Shown here: positions 1 through 8,681 of the stretch, piece by piece | Layout: every line of letters starts with the position of its first letter | How positions within the stretch are numbered: the stretch's first letter is position 1 | Origin: Paracraurococcus lichenis | GTDB lineage: Bacteria > Pseudomonadota > Alphaproteobacteria > Acetobacterales > Acetobacteraceae | Direction: 5' to 3' | NCBI RefSeq assembly: GCF_030657435.1 | Contig: NZ_JAUTWS010000016.1 | Location: 1 to 64,000 of the forward strand | Length of the DNA: 64,000 bases | Position numbers and translations under genes: made by a program | The notes under the pieces: model-generated | Told to the model about the DNA's origin: nothing | Databases searched by the model: none | The model's input: only the letters and a program-made list of their open reading frames with translations

Positions 1-77
1 TGGCGGACCCGATACGATTCGAACGTACGACCTTTGCCTTCGGAGGGCAACGCTCTATCCAGCTGAGCTACGGGTCC
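1..77 (-). tRNA. tRNA-Arg (anticodon CCG)
   Basis: Read on the minus strand this folds as a complete 77-nt cloverleaf. The acceptor arm GGACCCG pairs with CGGGTCC, followed by discriminator G and an encoded CCA at positions 3-1. The anticodon stem TTGCC/GGCAA encloses the loop CTCCGAA, giving anticodon CCG, which reads the arginine codon CGG. The T arm contains GTTCGAATC. CGG is a common codon in DNA this G+C-rich. Confidence 0.97.
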
Positions 78-151
78 GTTGAGGCGCTCTCTAACCTGGC
101 CGGCGGCGCAAAGGAAGCCCCCCTCGCGCCCCCGATCCCACACCCCCACCC

Positions 152-1306
152 TCACTCCCGGTGGATGTCGTGGCTGACGATGCCGGGATCCTCCGGCGGC
201 AAGGCCCGCCATTCCTCCCGCGCCAGGGTCCGGCGCGTATCCTCGTAGCCGCTCTGCCAGTGCTCGCGCATCGTCTCCGGGCCGAACTCGTAGTCCTTCG
301 CCTGCCCCTCATAGGCCTTGGCCTGGTAGACCATCTGCAGGATGGCGAGGCGCGGCAGCCGCGCCAGCCGCGCCTGCATCGCCCGGTCCTCCTCGGTCAG
401 CAGCGCCTCAGGCACCCGGTCCAGCGCCTGCTTCAGCCGGACCTGCCAGCGCCGCAGCCGGGCATAGGCATCCGTGTTCATGCGGGTGCGGGAGGAGTAG
501 CGGATGTCCTTCTCCCGCCCCAGCACCTCCTCCATGTCGCGCGGCAGCGGGCCGAGGGCGGGGAAGAGGTCCACCTGGAAGACCAGCGCGTCGCGGCGGT
601 CCAGCTCGTCCTCCAGCAGGTATTGCAGCGGCGTGTTGGAGACGAGGCCGCCGTCCCAGAACCACTCGCCCTCGATCCGCACCGGCGGCAGGCCGGGCGG
701 CAGGGCGCCGGAGGCCATGACATGCTCGGGCACCAGCGCCAGCCGGGCGCTGTCGAAATACTGGAAATTGCCCGTCATCACGTTCACGGCACCGACCGCC
801 AGGCGCGGATGCCCGCCGGGGCCGTCCAGCAGCGCCCAGTCCACCAGGTCCTCCAGCGTCGCCCGCAGCGGGGCGGTGTCGTAAAAGGCGATGGCATCGG
901 CCGAGCCGCGCGGCGCCAGCCAGGGATTGACCTTGTTCGGCCGGAAGAAACCGGGCGTGCCCAGCGTCAGCGTCGCCAGCGCGCTCTGGATGTTGCGGGT
1001 GCGCCGCAGGTCGTCCCCGTCCGGCGCGAAGGGCCAGAGGCGCCGGTCGGTGATGCGGTCCCAGAAGGCGCGCAGCCGCGGCAGCCGGTCCTCCACCCGG
1101 TTGCCGGCGATGATCGCGGCATTCACCGCCCCGATCGAGATGCCCGCCAGCACGTCCGGCTCCAGCCCCGCCTCGTGCAGCGCCTGGTAGACGCCGGTCT
1201 GGTAGGAGCCGAGGGCGCCGCCCCCCTGCAGCAGCAGGGCGATACGGCCGAAGGCGCAAGGGGCGGGCGATGGCGCCGGCGGCGGGGCGGGCGGGGTGGC
1301 GGCCAA
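152..1306 (-). CDS. Patatin-like phospholipase (DUF3734-type)
   Basis: Predicted serine acyl hydrolase of the patatin family, acting on phospholipid or other acyl esters; 384 residues. Visible motifs are the oxyanion loop GGGALG (about residues 28-33), the nucleophile elbow GISIG (Ser57) and the catalytic Asp in DGG (Asp218), in the expected order. The long C-terminal part after the DGG motif fits the DUF3734 subgroup. I chose a TTG start at 1306 because AGGAGG lies six bases upstream and the patatin core begins about 20 residues later. The open frame continues far upstream, but only as antisense to the dioxygenase gene. Divergent from the bicupin gene. The substrate is unknown. Confidence 0.88.
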   Translation of the reverse strand: MAATPPAPPPAPSPAPCAFGRIALLLQGGGALGSYQTGVYQALHEAGLEPDVLAGISIGAVNAAIIAGNRVEDRLPRLRAFWDRITDRRLWPFAPDGDDLRRTRNIQSALATLTLGTPGFFRPNKVNPWLAPRGSADAIAFYDTAPLRATLEDLVDWALLDGPGGHPRLAVGAVNVMTGNFQYFDSARLALVPEHVMASGALPPGLPPVRIEGEWFWDGGLVSNTPLQYLLEDELDRRDALVFQVDLFPALGPLPRDMEEVLGREKDIRYSSRTRMNTDAYARLRRWQVRLKQALDRVPEALLTEEDRAMQARLARLPRLAILQMVYQAKAYEGQAKDYEFGPETMREHWQSGYEDTRRTLAREEWRALPPEDPGIVSHDIHRE

Positions 1307-1423
1307 GCGGAACCTCCTCGGCAGGATGGGGGCGGCGCAGGATACCGCAGGCGGCAGCGGCCGCGGACCCTCCCCTGTCCGGCCGCGCCCCCCTATGCTG
1401 CACACAACCAGGAGGGACGACCC

Positions 1424-2491
1424 ATGGACGGCAGCGTCAGCGCCACCCGCACGCCGAACGACCCGAAGGCCCTGCTGCAGGCGCTCTATGCGGAGATGCG
1501 CCCGCACAGCCTCTACCCGCTCTGGGAGGTGCTGGCGAACCTGGTCACGCCGACGCCGCGCTCGGCGGCGCGGGCGCATCGCTGGTCCTACGGCCCGGCA
1601 CGGGACTACCTGCTGCGCGCCGGCGACCTGATCAGCGCCGAGCAGGCGGAGCGCCGGGTGCTGATCCTCGAGAATCCCGGCCTCGCCGGCACCTCGGCGG
1701 TCATCCCGAGCCTCTATGCCGGGCTGCAACTGATCCTGCCGGGGGAGGTCGCGCCCTGCCACCGCCATACCCAATGCGCGCTGCGCTTCGTGATGGAGGG
1801 GGACGGCGCCTTCACCGCGGTGGATGGCGAGAAGGCGGTCATGCGGCCCTTCGACCTCGTCCTCACGCCCAACTGGCAATGGCACGACCACGGCAATGCC
1901 AGCGGCGCGCCGATGATCTGGCTGGACGGGCTCGATATCCCGACCGTCCGCTTCTACGAGGCGAGCTTCGCCGAGCGCCTCTCCGAACCCGCGCATTCCG
2001 AGACCATCCCGGCCGGCGACAGCCTCCGCCGCTATGGCCGCAACCTCCGCCCGATGCGCGGCACCGCCGCCGACCGCCGGCCGCAGCACCAGCCGCTGTT
2101 CCACTACCCCTATGCCGAGTGGCGGGAGAGCCTGCTGGCGCTGGCCGCGGCCGAGGCGCCGGACCCGCATCTCGGCCATGCCATGGAGTTCCTGAACCCC
2201 GCCGATGGCGGCCCGGTCATGCCGACCATCGCGGCGCATGTCCGCCACCTGCCGGCGGGGTTCGAGACGAAGCCCCGCCGCAGCACGGACGGCACCATCC
2301 TCGTCGTGGTCGAGGGCCGCGGCACTGCCCGCGTGGAGGATCAGGAATTCCGGCTGGAGGAGCGCGACGTGCTCGTCGTGCCCTCCTGGCAGGCGCTGGC
2401 GCTGCAGGCGGAGAGCCGCATGCTGCTCTTCGGCTACAGCGACCGCGCGGCGCAGGAGAAGCTCGGCCTGTTCCGGGAGGAAAGGCTCTAG
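1424..2491 (+). CDS. Gentisate 1,2-dioxygenase-like bicupin
   Basis: 355-residue two-cupin protein. The N-terminal cupin has the metal-binding pattern of gentisate and 1-hydroxy-2-naphthoate dioxygenases: CHRHTQ (His113, His115) and NWQWHDHGN (His154, His156). The second cupin (about residues 250-345) is poorer in histidines, as usual in this family. Family members use Fe(II) to cleave a ring between a hydroxylated carbon and its carboxyl-bearing neighbour. ATG at 1424 has AGGAGG at 1410-1415. A small cupin follows after 54 bp. No maleylpyruvate isomerase or fumarylpyruvate hydrolase lies nearby, so the exact substrate is open; salicylate- or gentisate-type compounds are plausible. Confidence 0.85.
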   Translation: MDGSVSATRTPNDPKALLQALYAEMRPHSLYPLWEVLANLVTPTPRSAARAHRWSYGPARDYLLRAGDLISAEQAERRVLILENPGLAGTSAVIPSLYAGLQLILPGEVAPCHRHTQCALRFVMEGDGAFTAVDGEKAVMRPFDLVLTPNWQWHDHGNASGAPMIWLDGLDIPTVRFYEASFAERLSEPAHSETIPAGDSLRRYGRNLRPMRGTAADRRPQHQPLFHYPYAEWRESLLALAAAEAPDPHLGHAMEFLNPADGGPVMPTIAAHVRHLPAGFETKPRRSTDGTILVVVEGRGTARVEDQEFRLEERDVLVVPSWQALALQAESRMLLFGYSDRAAQEKLGLFREERL

Positions 2492-2545
2492 CAACCGCCC
2501 GTTCCTCCGCCGCGTTGCCCGCCGGACATCACGGGAGGCACGGGC

Positions 2546-3118
2546 ATGGCGGAGCCGATGAAACTGGCGGCGGAGGGCGTGGCGGCGACGCAGTTCGAGA
2601 TCCCGGGCGCGCGCGGCGACTTCCGCATCCAGATCCTGAACGAGGACGCGGCGCGCGGCGTCGTCACCAGCATCGTCCACATCCCGGCCGGCGGCTTCAT
2701 CCCCGCGCATTCCCACAAGGCCGGGTCGGAGATGCACTACGTCCTCTCCGGCGACCTGATCGAACGCGGCGAGCGCCTCGGCCCCGGCGCCTTCCTGACG
2801 CAGGCCGCCGGCGTGGTGCATGGCCCGCATGAGAGCCAGGGCGGCGCGCAGGTGCTGACGGTGCAGTCCTGGCAGTCGCGCGACGGCGCCTTCGACTTCC
2901 ACATCGCCGAGGAAGGAGCGCAGCCGGCCGGTGGCGGGCAGCAGGACAAGGCGCAGCAGGACAAGGCGCAGCAGGACGTCGCAGCCCGCGCCCCGCGCGG
3001 GGAGGCCGGCGAGACCGGCGCCGCCATCGCCAGCGAGGGCCTGCCCGGCAACGACGAGGGCGCCCGGCCCGAGGGCCGCAAGGCAACGGAGCAGTCCCTC
3101 GGCCGCGGCTACGGCTGA
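2546..3118 (+). CDS. Small cupin-domain protein with Q/D/K repeat tail
   Basis: 190-residue protein. A single cupin (about residues 20-115) carries the histidine pattern AHSHKAGSEMHY and a later VHGPHES, consistent with a metal-binding beta-barrel of unknown substrate. The tail from about residue 125 is hydrophilic and low-complexity. It includes a five-residue repeat, QQDKA, encoded by a 15-bp tandem repeat at 2939-2977. The start has GGGAGG eight bases upstream. It lies 54 bp behind the bicupin gene on the same strand, so co-transcription is likely. The function is not assigned; a role in aromatic or sugar metabolism would be a guess. Confidence 0.75.
   Translation: MAEPMKLAAEGVAATQFEIPGARGDFRIQILNEDAARGVVTSIVHIPAGGFIPAHSHKAGSEMHYVLSGDLIERGERLGPGAFLTQAAGVVHGPHESQGGAQVLTVQSWQSRDGAFDFHIAEEGAQPAGGGQQDKAQQDKAQQDVAARAPRGEAGETGAAIASEGLPGNDEGARPEGRKATEQSLGRGYG
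2939..2977 (+). repeat. 15-bp in-frame tandem repeat
   Basis: Two full and one partial copy of CAGCAGGACAAGGCG lie inside the small cupin gene and encode QQDKA units. The unit length is a multiple of three, so copy-number change would keep the frame. Confidence 0.85.
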
Positions 3119-3144
3119 GGGCGCCGCGCCGGCCCGGCGGTGTC

Positions 3145-3525
3145 CTACCCCGGCACACCGGTGCGCGTCCCCGCCCGCCGCAACACGGCGCAGAGGCGCG
3201 AGAAGCCCAGCCAGAAGGCGCCATGGCCCGGCGCCTCCTCCGGGTCCGGGCCGGATCGCGGCTCGCCCCGGCGCAGCAGGCCGAGCCGTGCCTCGAACCG
3301 CCCGCGCATGTTCTCGAGGAAGGCATCGGTCGCGCCGAGATACTGCTCCAGCAACTCGGTCGCGATCTCGATCTCGAGGCCCGCGCGGCCGGCCTGGGTG
3401 AAACGCTTCAGGCCGCGGCTGTCCTGCGCCAGGGCGAGGTGCAGCCGGTGCAGCTCCGCCAGGTGCCGCGCGATGCGCAGCCGCGTCTCGCGCGCCTCAT
3501 CGGCCGGGATTTCGCTCTCGGGCAT
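3145..3525 (-). CDS. Hypothetical protein, second gene of GFA pair
   Basis: 126-residue soluble protein, rich in Arg, Leu and Ala, largely helical by composition, with no signal peptide or membrane segment. I do not recognise the family. The ATG at 3525 lies inside the end of the upstream GFA gene (29-bp overlap) with GGAGG immediately before it, so translation is probably coupled. It ends 26 bp from the convergent cupin gene. Coding is supported by the overlap arrangement and the high-G+C third-position bias, not by a recognised domain. Confidence 0.6.
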   Translation of the reverse strand: MPESEIPADEARETRLRIARHLAELHRLHLALAQDSRGLKRFTQAGRAGLEIEIATELLEQYLGATDAFLENMRGRFEARLGLLRRGEPRSGPDPEEAPGHGAFWLGFSRLCAVLRRAGTRTGVPG

Positions 3526-4057
3526 CCTCCGTGACCCTTCCGCGGGTCGCGGCAGCCTGCGCCGGGTCGGGTGAAGCCGCGGTTAACCCGTCCCGCGCCC
3601 GCAGCGCGTCCAGCACGAGTTGCCAGGTGAAGCCCTCGGGCTGCGTCGCGTAGCGCAGCGTGTCCGCCGCCAGCCCGACCCAGGGCTGCGCGCTGCGCGT
3701 GAAGAAATGCACCCGCGGCCGGACCCAGCCGGTCTCGTCCAGCGTCCCGGCCCGCACCGCCACCAGCGTGCCGGGCGCCGCCGTCCCCGGTCGCGCCCCG
3801 CCATTGATCCAGCAGCCGCAGGCGGCGCAGACCCAGCGCGTCGAGACCCGCCCGCTATCCGTCCGCCGCTGGTAGGACAGGACCTCCCCACGCAGCAGCC
3901 GGAACCCCTCGGCCGGCACCAGCACGGCCAGGCCGAAGGCGCTGCCGCTCAGCCGCTGGCAGTCGCGGCAATGGCAGGCATAGGCCAGGCGCGGGGCCTC
4001 GGTGATCTCGTAGCGCAACAGGCCGCACTGGCAGCCGCCGGACTGCGGGAGCCTCAT
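3497..4057 (-). CDS. GFA-family (glutathione-dependent formaldehyde-activating-like) protein
   Basis: 186-residue zinc-binding protein of the GFA/CENP-V fold. The cysteine pattern is clear: GGCQCG (Cys9, Cys11), CHCRDC (Cys28, Cys30, Cys33) and CAACGCW in the middle. Family members include an S-(hydroxymethyl)glutathione synthase-like protein, but most paralogues have no proven activity. I chose ATG at 4057 because AGGAGG lies nine bases upstream and the zinc motif follows directly. It overlaps the downstream small gene by 29 bp. Confidence 0.85.
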   Translation of the reverse strand: MRLPQSGGCQCGLLRYEITEAPRLAYACHCRDCQRLSGSAFGLAVLVPAEGFRLLRGEVLSYQRRTDSGRVSTRWVCAACGCWINGGARPGTAAPGTLVAVRAGTLDETGWVRPRVHFFTRSAQPWVGLAADTLRYATQPEGFTWQLVLDALRARDGLTAASPDPAQAAATRGRVTEDARERNPGR

Positions 4058-4280
4058 GGCGCGCATCCTCCTCGGCGCGATCCTGCGCCGGCCGCGGCCG
4101 GAAGGCGAGCGGCCTGATCCCCGCCCCGGCGGCGGCGAGCCTGCCGCGCAACGTCCCGGCAGGAACATGCGGCATGCTGCCTCTGCGGGGCATCGAGGTG
4201 CCGGAGATCGGCCAGAGCCCGGCCGCGGCCCCTATGCCAGGGAGAGCCTGGCCATGCTCGGCGCCGCGGTGGCGAAGGTC

Positions 4281-4314
4281 GGGCACCGCCGTTTTTCAGG
4301 GGTCGGCGGTGCCC
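4281..4314. terminator. Hairpin downstream of amidohydrolase operon
   Basis: A perfect 11-bp inverted repeat, GGGCACCGCCG at 4281-4291 with its complement at 4304-4314, around a 12-nt loop. It lies 30 bp past the stop of the last amidohydrolase gene. There is no T-tract after the stem on the minus strand, so it may stabilise the mRNA 3' end rather than terminate by itself. Confidence 0.5.
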
Positions 4315-4343
4315 GGGGACATGACGGGACGGATGCCCCGGTT

Positions 4344-5441
4344 TCAGGCGAGCCGATAGACGGCCTCCGCATTGCCGCGGAAGATCGCGCGCCGTTCCGC
4401 GTCGCTGAGACGGCAGGGGAAGGCATAGCGCGGGTCGTCGAAATCCCAGTGCGGGTAGTCCGAGGCATAGAGGATCCGGTCCCAGCCGATCCAGGACAGG
4501 ATGCGCCGCAGGTCCTCCGGGTTCTCCGGCTCCTCCATTGGCTGGGTGGAGACCCAGAGGTTGCGCTTCATATAGGCCGAGGGCGGCTCCTTCAGCATCG
4601 GCACCTCGCTCCGCAGCTTCCGCCAATGCGCGTCCAGCCGCCAGGCGAGGCTGGGCAGCCAGGCGAAGCCGCCTTCGATCATGATCACCTTGAGCGTCGG
4701 GAAGCGCTCGAAGACGCCTTCCAGCACCATGCTGGTCGCCTGGCACTGCATGGAATGGATCAGGCCGTGATGATCCTCGATATAGTAGGAAGGCCAGCCG
4801 GCCGCGGTCGGAGCATGCCCTGCCTCCCCGCCGATATGCATGCCGATCGGCAGCCCGTAATGCGCCGCCGCCTCGAAGATCGGCCAGTAGCGCTGCCGCC
4901 CGATCGGCTCCGTGCTGCGGGAGGTCAGTTGGATCTGCGCGAAGGCGGGGTCCTTCACCCGCTTCTCGATCTCGGCGACCGAGGCCTGCGGATCCTCGAA
5001 GGGCACGAGGATGGAGGCGCGCAGGCGCTTCTCCTGCGAGGTGAAGGCCGCCACCTGCCAGTCGTTGATGGCCGAGCAGAGCGCGACCGAAAGCTCGATG
5101 TTGCGGACCAGGTTGCTCGGCATCAGCGGCTCGAGGATGCCGACCTCGATATCAAAGAGGTCGAGCAGCTGCGACCGCATGAAGTCGAGGTCGGAGCCCG
5201 GCGGCGCACCGCCCGGCGGCCAGGCATCGCGCCGCGCCGTGTTGGGCGCCAGGCGCGGATAGGCGATGCGGCTGGCATAGGGCGCGCGCCCGAGCTTGCC
5301 GTATTCGGCGATGTGCCGCCGCCAGCGCTCCGACAGGAAGGGATGCAGGTCGGCCTCCGAGCGCAGGGAGGGATGCACGTCGCTGTCGATGATGCGCAGC
5401 TTCGCGTCCTGCGCCGTGGCGCGTTCGAGAACTTCGCTCAT
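4344..5441 (-). CDS. Amidohydrolase (ACMSD-like, COG2159), copy 1
   Basis: 365-residue TIM-barrel metal-dependent hydrolase/decarboxylase of the ACMSD-like amidohydrolase_2 family. The N-terminal metal motif reads IIDSDVHP (Asp-x-His). The mid-barrel His is in GMHIGGE, IMIEGGFAWLP follows, and the C-terminal catalytic Asp is in YASDYPHWDFD. Members hydrolyse or decarboxylate cyclic acids and lactones. ATG at 5441 has GGGAGG upstream and overlaps the previous stop by 4 bp (ATGA). It is last in an operon with a transporter and a second, related amidohydrolase. The substrate is unknown but probably matches the imported compound. Confidence 0.85.
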   Translation of the reverse strand: MSEVLERATAQDAKLRIIDSDVHPSLRSEADLHPFLSERWRRHIAEYGKLGRAPYASRIAYPRLAPNTARRDAWPPGGAPPGSDLDFMRSQLLDLFDIEVGILEPLMPSNLVRNIELSVALCSAINDWQVAAFTSQEKRLRASILVPFEDPQASVAEIEKRVKDPAFAQIQLTSRSTEPIGRQRYWPIFEAAAHYGLPIGMHIGGEAGHAPTAAGWPSYYIEDHHGLIHSMQCQATSMVLEGVFERFPTLKVIMIEGGFAWLPSLAWRLDAHWRKLRSEVPMLKEPPSAYMKRNLWVSTQPMEEPENPEDLRRILSWIGWDRILYASDYPHWDFDDPRYAFPCRLSDAERRAIFRGNAEAVYRLA

Positions 5442-6505
5442 GGTTCCTCCCTCAGGCGGGGATAGGTGGCCAGCGGGTTGTCCTGCATGGCCTTCTTCAG
5501 CACGGCGGGCGGGATGCCGGCGGGCACCGCCTGCATTCCCTCGAACTGCCAGTGCGGATAGTCGGTGGCGAAGAGCAGCATCTCGTCCGAGCCGATCTGC
5601 TCGATCACCTGTGCCACCACCTCCGGGTCGGGCGGCGCGTCGAAGGGCTGCATGGTCAGCCGCACCTGGTTGCGGATGATCTCGGGCGGCGGGCGATCGA
5701 CCCAGGGCACCTCCGGCCGCACCCCGCGCCAGGTCTTCAGGTGGCGCCAGAGGAAGCCCGGCAGCCAGCTCACCCCGGATTCGATCAGCACCACCTTCAG
5801 CGCCGGGAAGCGCCCGAAGGTGCCCTCCGTCACCAGGCTGAGCAACTGGTCCTCGAAGACCTGCGATGCCGCGACATAGTCGTGCAGGTGGTGCGAGGGC
5901 CAGCCATTGGAGGTCGGCGCGTAGCGATAGGCCAGCCCGGCATGCAGCCCGACCGGCAGGCCGTGCCGCACCGCCGCTTCCCAGACCGGCCAGTAGTAGC
6001 GCTTGCCGTAGAGCAGCTCCGCCGCCGCCGGCAGCAGGATCTGGACGAAGCGCCGGTCATGGGCCAGGCGCTCGATCTCCTCCACCGCCAGGTCCGGCGC
6101 CTGGGCCGGCACGACGATGGAGGCGCGCAGCCGCTGGTCGCGCGCCAGCCATTCCGCCGCGATCCAGTCGTTCATGGCGCGGCAGATGGCCGCCCCCATG
6201 GCATCGCTGAGCGCGACCGCGCCGCCATAGAGCGGGTTGCAGATGGCGTAGCGCAGGCCGAAGGCATCCAGCGCCTGGCGCTGCAGCAGGTCGAGGCTCG
6301 TCCCCGCCTTGCCCTGGGGCGGCCGCCAGTCCTCCCGGCAGACCAGCGGGGAACGCGGCGGATAGCTCGCCAGGTCGAAATCGTCGGCACCGCGGCGGGT
6401 GAAATGGTCGCGCCAATGCTCGTCCATATAGGGCAGCAGGGTCCTGATCCCCTGCACGCCGGGATGGATGTCGCAGTCCACCGCGCCGGGAGAGATCGCG
6501 TTCAT
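5438..6505 (-). CDS. Amidohydrolase (ACMSD-like, COG2159), copy 2
   Basis: 355-residue paralogue of the following gene, with DCDIHPG at the N-terminus, GLHAGL mid-barrel, VVLIESGVSWLPG and the C-terminal FATDYPHWQFE. The two copies share the same motif order but differ clearly in sequence. They may act on successive intermediates or form a heteromer (inference). The start overlaps the stop of the binding-protein gene by 4 bp (ATGA), and its own stop overlaps the next start the same way, so translation is coupled throughout. Confidence 0.85.
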   Translation of the reverse strand: MNAISPGAVDCDIHPGVQGIRTLLPYMDEHWRDHFTRRGADDFDLASYPPRSPLVCREDWRPPQGKAGTSLDLLQRQALDAFGLRYAICNPLYGGAVALSDAMGAAICRAMNDWIAAEWLARDQRLRASIVVPAQAPDLAVEEIERLAHDRRFVQILLPAAAELLYGKRYYWPVWEAAVRHGLPVGLHAGLAYRYAPTSNGWPSHHLHDYVAASQVFEDQLLSLVTEGTFGRFPALKVVLIESGVSWLPGFLWRHLKTWRGVRPEVPWVDRPPPEIIRNQVRLTMQPFDAPPDPEVVAQVIEQIGSDEMLLFATDYPHWQFEGMQAVPAGIPPAVLKKAMQDNPLATYPRLREEP

Positions 6506-7809
6506 CGGCCGATCCCCGCCCGCCGCAAGCCGCGCCGCCAATCGGAGGCCACCTCGTCCAGCGCCTCCTTCGCCGTCTTCTGCCCGAGCAGCGCGGCGGA
6601 GACGCCGGCGCGCAGCGGCATGTCCAGCGTGTCCCAGGCGGGATGCGCCGGCGTCGGGATGCCGGTCTCGATCGCCTGCGCCGCCACCGGCGTCCAGCCC
6701 AGCTTCGCCGCGAGGTCCGCGTCCCGCAGCACGGAACCGCGCGGCGGCGCATTGGCCCGCTCGGCCGAGCGGCGCAGCCATTCCTTGCTGCAGGCCATGC
6801 GGATGAACTCGATGGCCCAGTCCGCATTCTTCGTGTAGCGCGGCACCGACAGGAAATGGCCGTCGATCCAGGTGCGGCTCTGCTCGCGGTCGGTATGGCC
6901 GGGGACCACGTCCCAGGCCCAGCGGCCGGCGGTCTTCGAACTCGCGGGGTCGTTGATCAGCGTGCCATAAGGCGCGAAGGTCTGCGCCATGGCGTAGCGG
7001 TCCCGCTGGCCGCCGCCGATGATCTCGTCGTATTCCCAGGTCGTCGCCTCCGGCGGCACGACCCGGTGCTTCGCCATCAGGTCGGCGTAGAACTGCAGCG
7101 CCTCCACCGCCTTGGGCTGGTTGATGAAGATCTCGCCGGTCCGAAAGTCGCAGAGCTGCCCGCCGGCCGAGTAGAGCCAGGAGGCGAAGCTGGTGTAGCT
7201 GCCGGAGCCCTGCTTGCCCATGATCCCGACCGCATAGCGCTCGGGCGGTGCGTTCACCGCCAGGGCGGCCTTGAGGAACTCGGCGAAGGTGCCGGGCGCC
7301 CGGGCGAACCCGGCCTGTTCCAGCAGGGCCTTCTGGTAGTGCAGGATGCCGGTGGTGATGCGGTAGGGGATGCCGCAGAGCTTGCCGTCATAGCTCGCGG
7401 CACGCTTGCTGCCGCCGAGGAAGTCGTCCCAGTCGAAGCCCGGGTCGCGCGCCTTGATCTTCGCCAGCACCTCCTCGTGGTCCAGGACGTGCGGCGCCAT
7501 CCACCCGGCCATCTGCACGGACCACTGCGCGACGTCCACGGCGGAGGAGCGGGCGCCGAGCTCCGCCTTCAGCCGGGCGCGCCAGGGATCGGTCGGCAGC
7601 AGGGTGAACTCCACCTTGATGCCGGTCTCCTTCTCGAAGGCCGGCGCCACCTCCTCCACCAGGGCGCGCTTCCAGCCGCCCTGGTTGTCGCCGATATAGA
7701 CCAGCTTCTCCGGCTTGCCCTGGGCGCGCAGCGCCGGCGCCGGCAGGGCAGAGAGCGCCCCGGCCGCCAGCCCGGCGCCCAGGACCTGCCTGCGATTCAC
7801 GGTGGTCAT
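6502..7809 (-). CDS. ABC transporter extracellular binding protein (family 1)
   Basis: 435-residue periplasmic solute-binding protein. A Tat-like leader (NRRQVLGAGLAAGALSALPAPALRAQG) is followed by a family-1 binding fold of the sugar/glycerol-phosphate type (ETGIKVEF near the start of the mature protein). The start at 7809 has GGGAGGAAGG. It is encoded between the two permease genes and the two amidohydrolases, so it most likely captures the compound they process. The class often binds sugars, but its partners here suggest another polar molecule (inference). Confidence 0.9.
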   Translation of the reverse strand: MTTVNRRQVLGAGLAAGALSALPAPALRAQGKPEKLVYIGDNQGGWKRALVEEVAPAFEKETGIKVEFTLLPTDPWRARLKAELGARSSAVDVAQWSVQMAGWMAPHVLDHEEVLAKIKARDPGFDWDDFLGGSKRAASYDGKLCGIPYRITTGILHYQKALLEQAGFARAPGTFAEFLKAALAVNAPPERYAVGIMGKQGSGSYTSFASWLYSAGGQLCDFRTGEIFINQPKAVEALQFYADLMAKHRVVPPEATTWEYDEIIGGGQRDRYAMAQTFAPYGTLINDPASSKTAGRWAWDVVPGHTDREQSRTWIDGHFLSVPRYTKNADWAIEFIRMACSKEWLRRSAERANAPPRGSVLRDADLAAKLGWTPVAAQAIETGIPTPAHPAWDTLDMPLRAGVSAALLGQKTAKEALDEVASDWRRGLRRAGIGR

Positions 7810-7832
7810 GGACCTTCCTCCCGAATTGTCCG

Positions 7833-8681
7833 TCATCCCTTGACCGCGCCCGAGGAAAGCCCGGCGACGAGATGCTTCTGCGCCATGAAGGAGAAGACGA
7901 TCACCGGCAGGATGACGAGCACGCCGGAGGCCGTCATCGGCCCCCAGTCCACGCCGGAATCGCCGCCGGTGAAGCCCGCCATCAGCACCGGCAGGGTCTG
8001 GGTGTCGTTGTTGGTCAGCACCGCGGCGAAGAGGAAATCGTTCCAGGCAAGCTGCAGGCAGAGGATGGCGGAGGCGACCATGCCAGGCCTGGCCAGCGGC
8101 AGCACCACGCGCTGGAAGGCCTGCCGGCGGGTTGCGCCATCGATCCAGGCGCATTCCTCCACCTCGGCCGGCAGGTCGTCGAAGAAGCCGCGCATCACCC
8201 AGACCACCAGCGGCAGGCTGAAGGTGGTGTAGGCCAGCACCACGCTGAGATGCGTGGTCGTCAGCCCGATATCGCTGAGGATGACATACATCGGCACCAG
8301 CACCGCCACGGGCGGCAGCATGCGCATGACCAGAAGGGAGAAGAACAGGGCGCTGCTGCCGCGGAAGGGAAAGCGGGCGAAGGCATAGGCCGCCGGCACT
8401 CCGACGCCGAGCGAGAGCAGCACGGCGCTGCCCGAGACGATGAGGGTGTTCAGGAAGGCCTTCAGGAAGTCCTTGCGGAACAGGACATCGGCATAGTTCT
8501 CGAAGGTCGGCCACCACAGCCATACCGGCGCGTCCGCGAAAGTCTGCGCCCGGGTCTTGAGCGACAGGCCGAGGATCCAGAGCAGGGGGAAGAGGAAGAA
8601 GGCGACCAGCGCCGTAAGCGCCAGGTAGGCCAGCGCGGCGCGGATGCGGCGGGCGCGGCGGGAGCCGGTGACGGCGGCCAT
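7833..8681 (-). CDS. ABC transporter permease (MalG-like)
   Basis: 282-residue inner-membrane permease with about six hydrophobic segments. The conserved EAA loop near the C-terminal third reads EECAWIDGATRRQAF and normally docks with the ATPase. ATG at 8681 shares one base with the stop of the upstream permease (TGATG). An upstream in-frame ATG would lie inside that gene. It forms the channel with the preceding permease. No ATPase gene is in the operon. Confidence 0.9.
   Translation of the reverse strand: MAAVTGSRRARRIRAALAYLALTALVAFFLFPLLWILGLSLKTRAQTFADAPVWLWWPTFENYADVLFRKDFLKAFLNTLIVSGSAVLLSLGVGVPAAYAFARFPFRGSSALFFSLLVMRMLPPVAVLVPMYVILSDIGLTTTHLSVVLAYTTFSLPLVVWVMRGFFDDLPAEVEECAWIDGATRRQAFQRVVLPLARPGMVASAILCLQLAWNDFLFAAVLTNNDTQTLPVLMAGFTGGDSGVDWGPMTASGVLVILPVIVFSFMAQKHLVAGLSSGAVKG

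Noticed and set aside
1307..2902. Minus-strand open frame extending the patatin gene upstream across the bicupin gene
   Set aside because: It is antisense to a gene with clear metal motifs, its translation is Arg/Ala/Gly-rich without domains, and a good ribosome site with TTG marks the patatin start at 1306.
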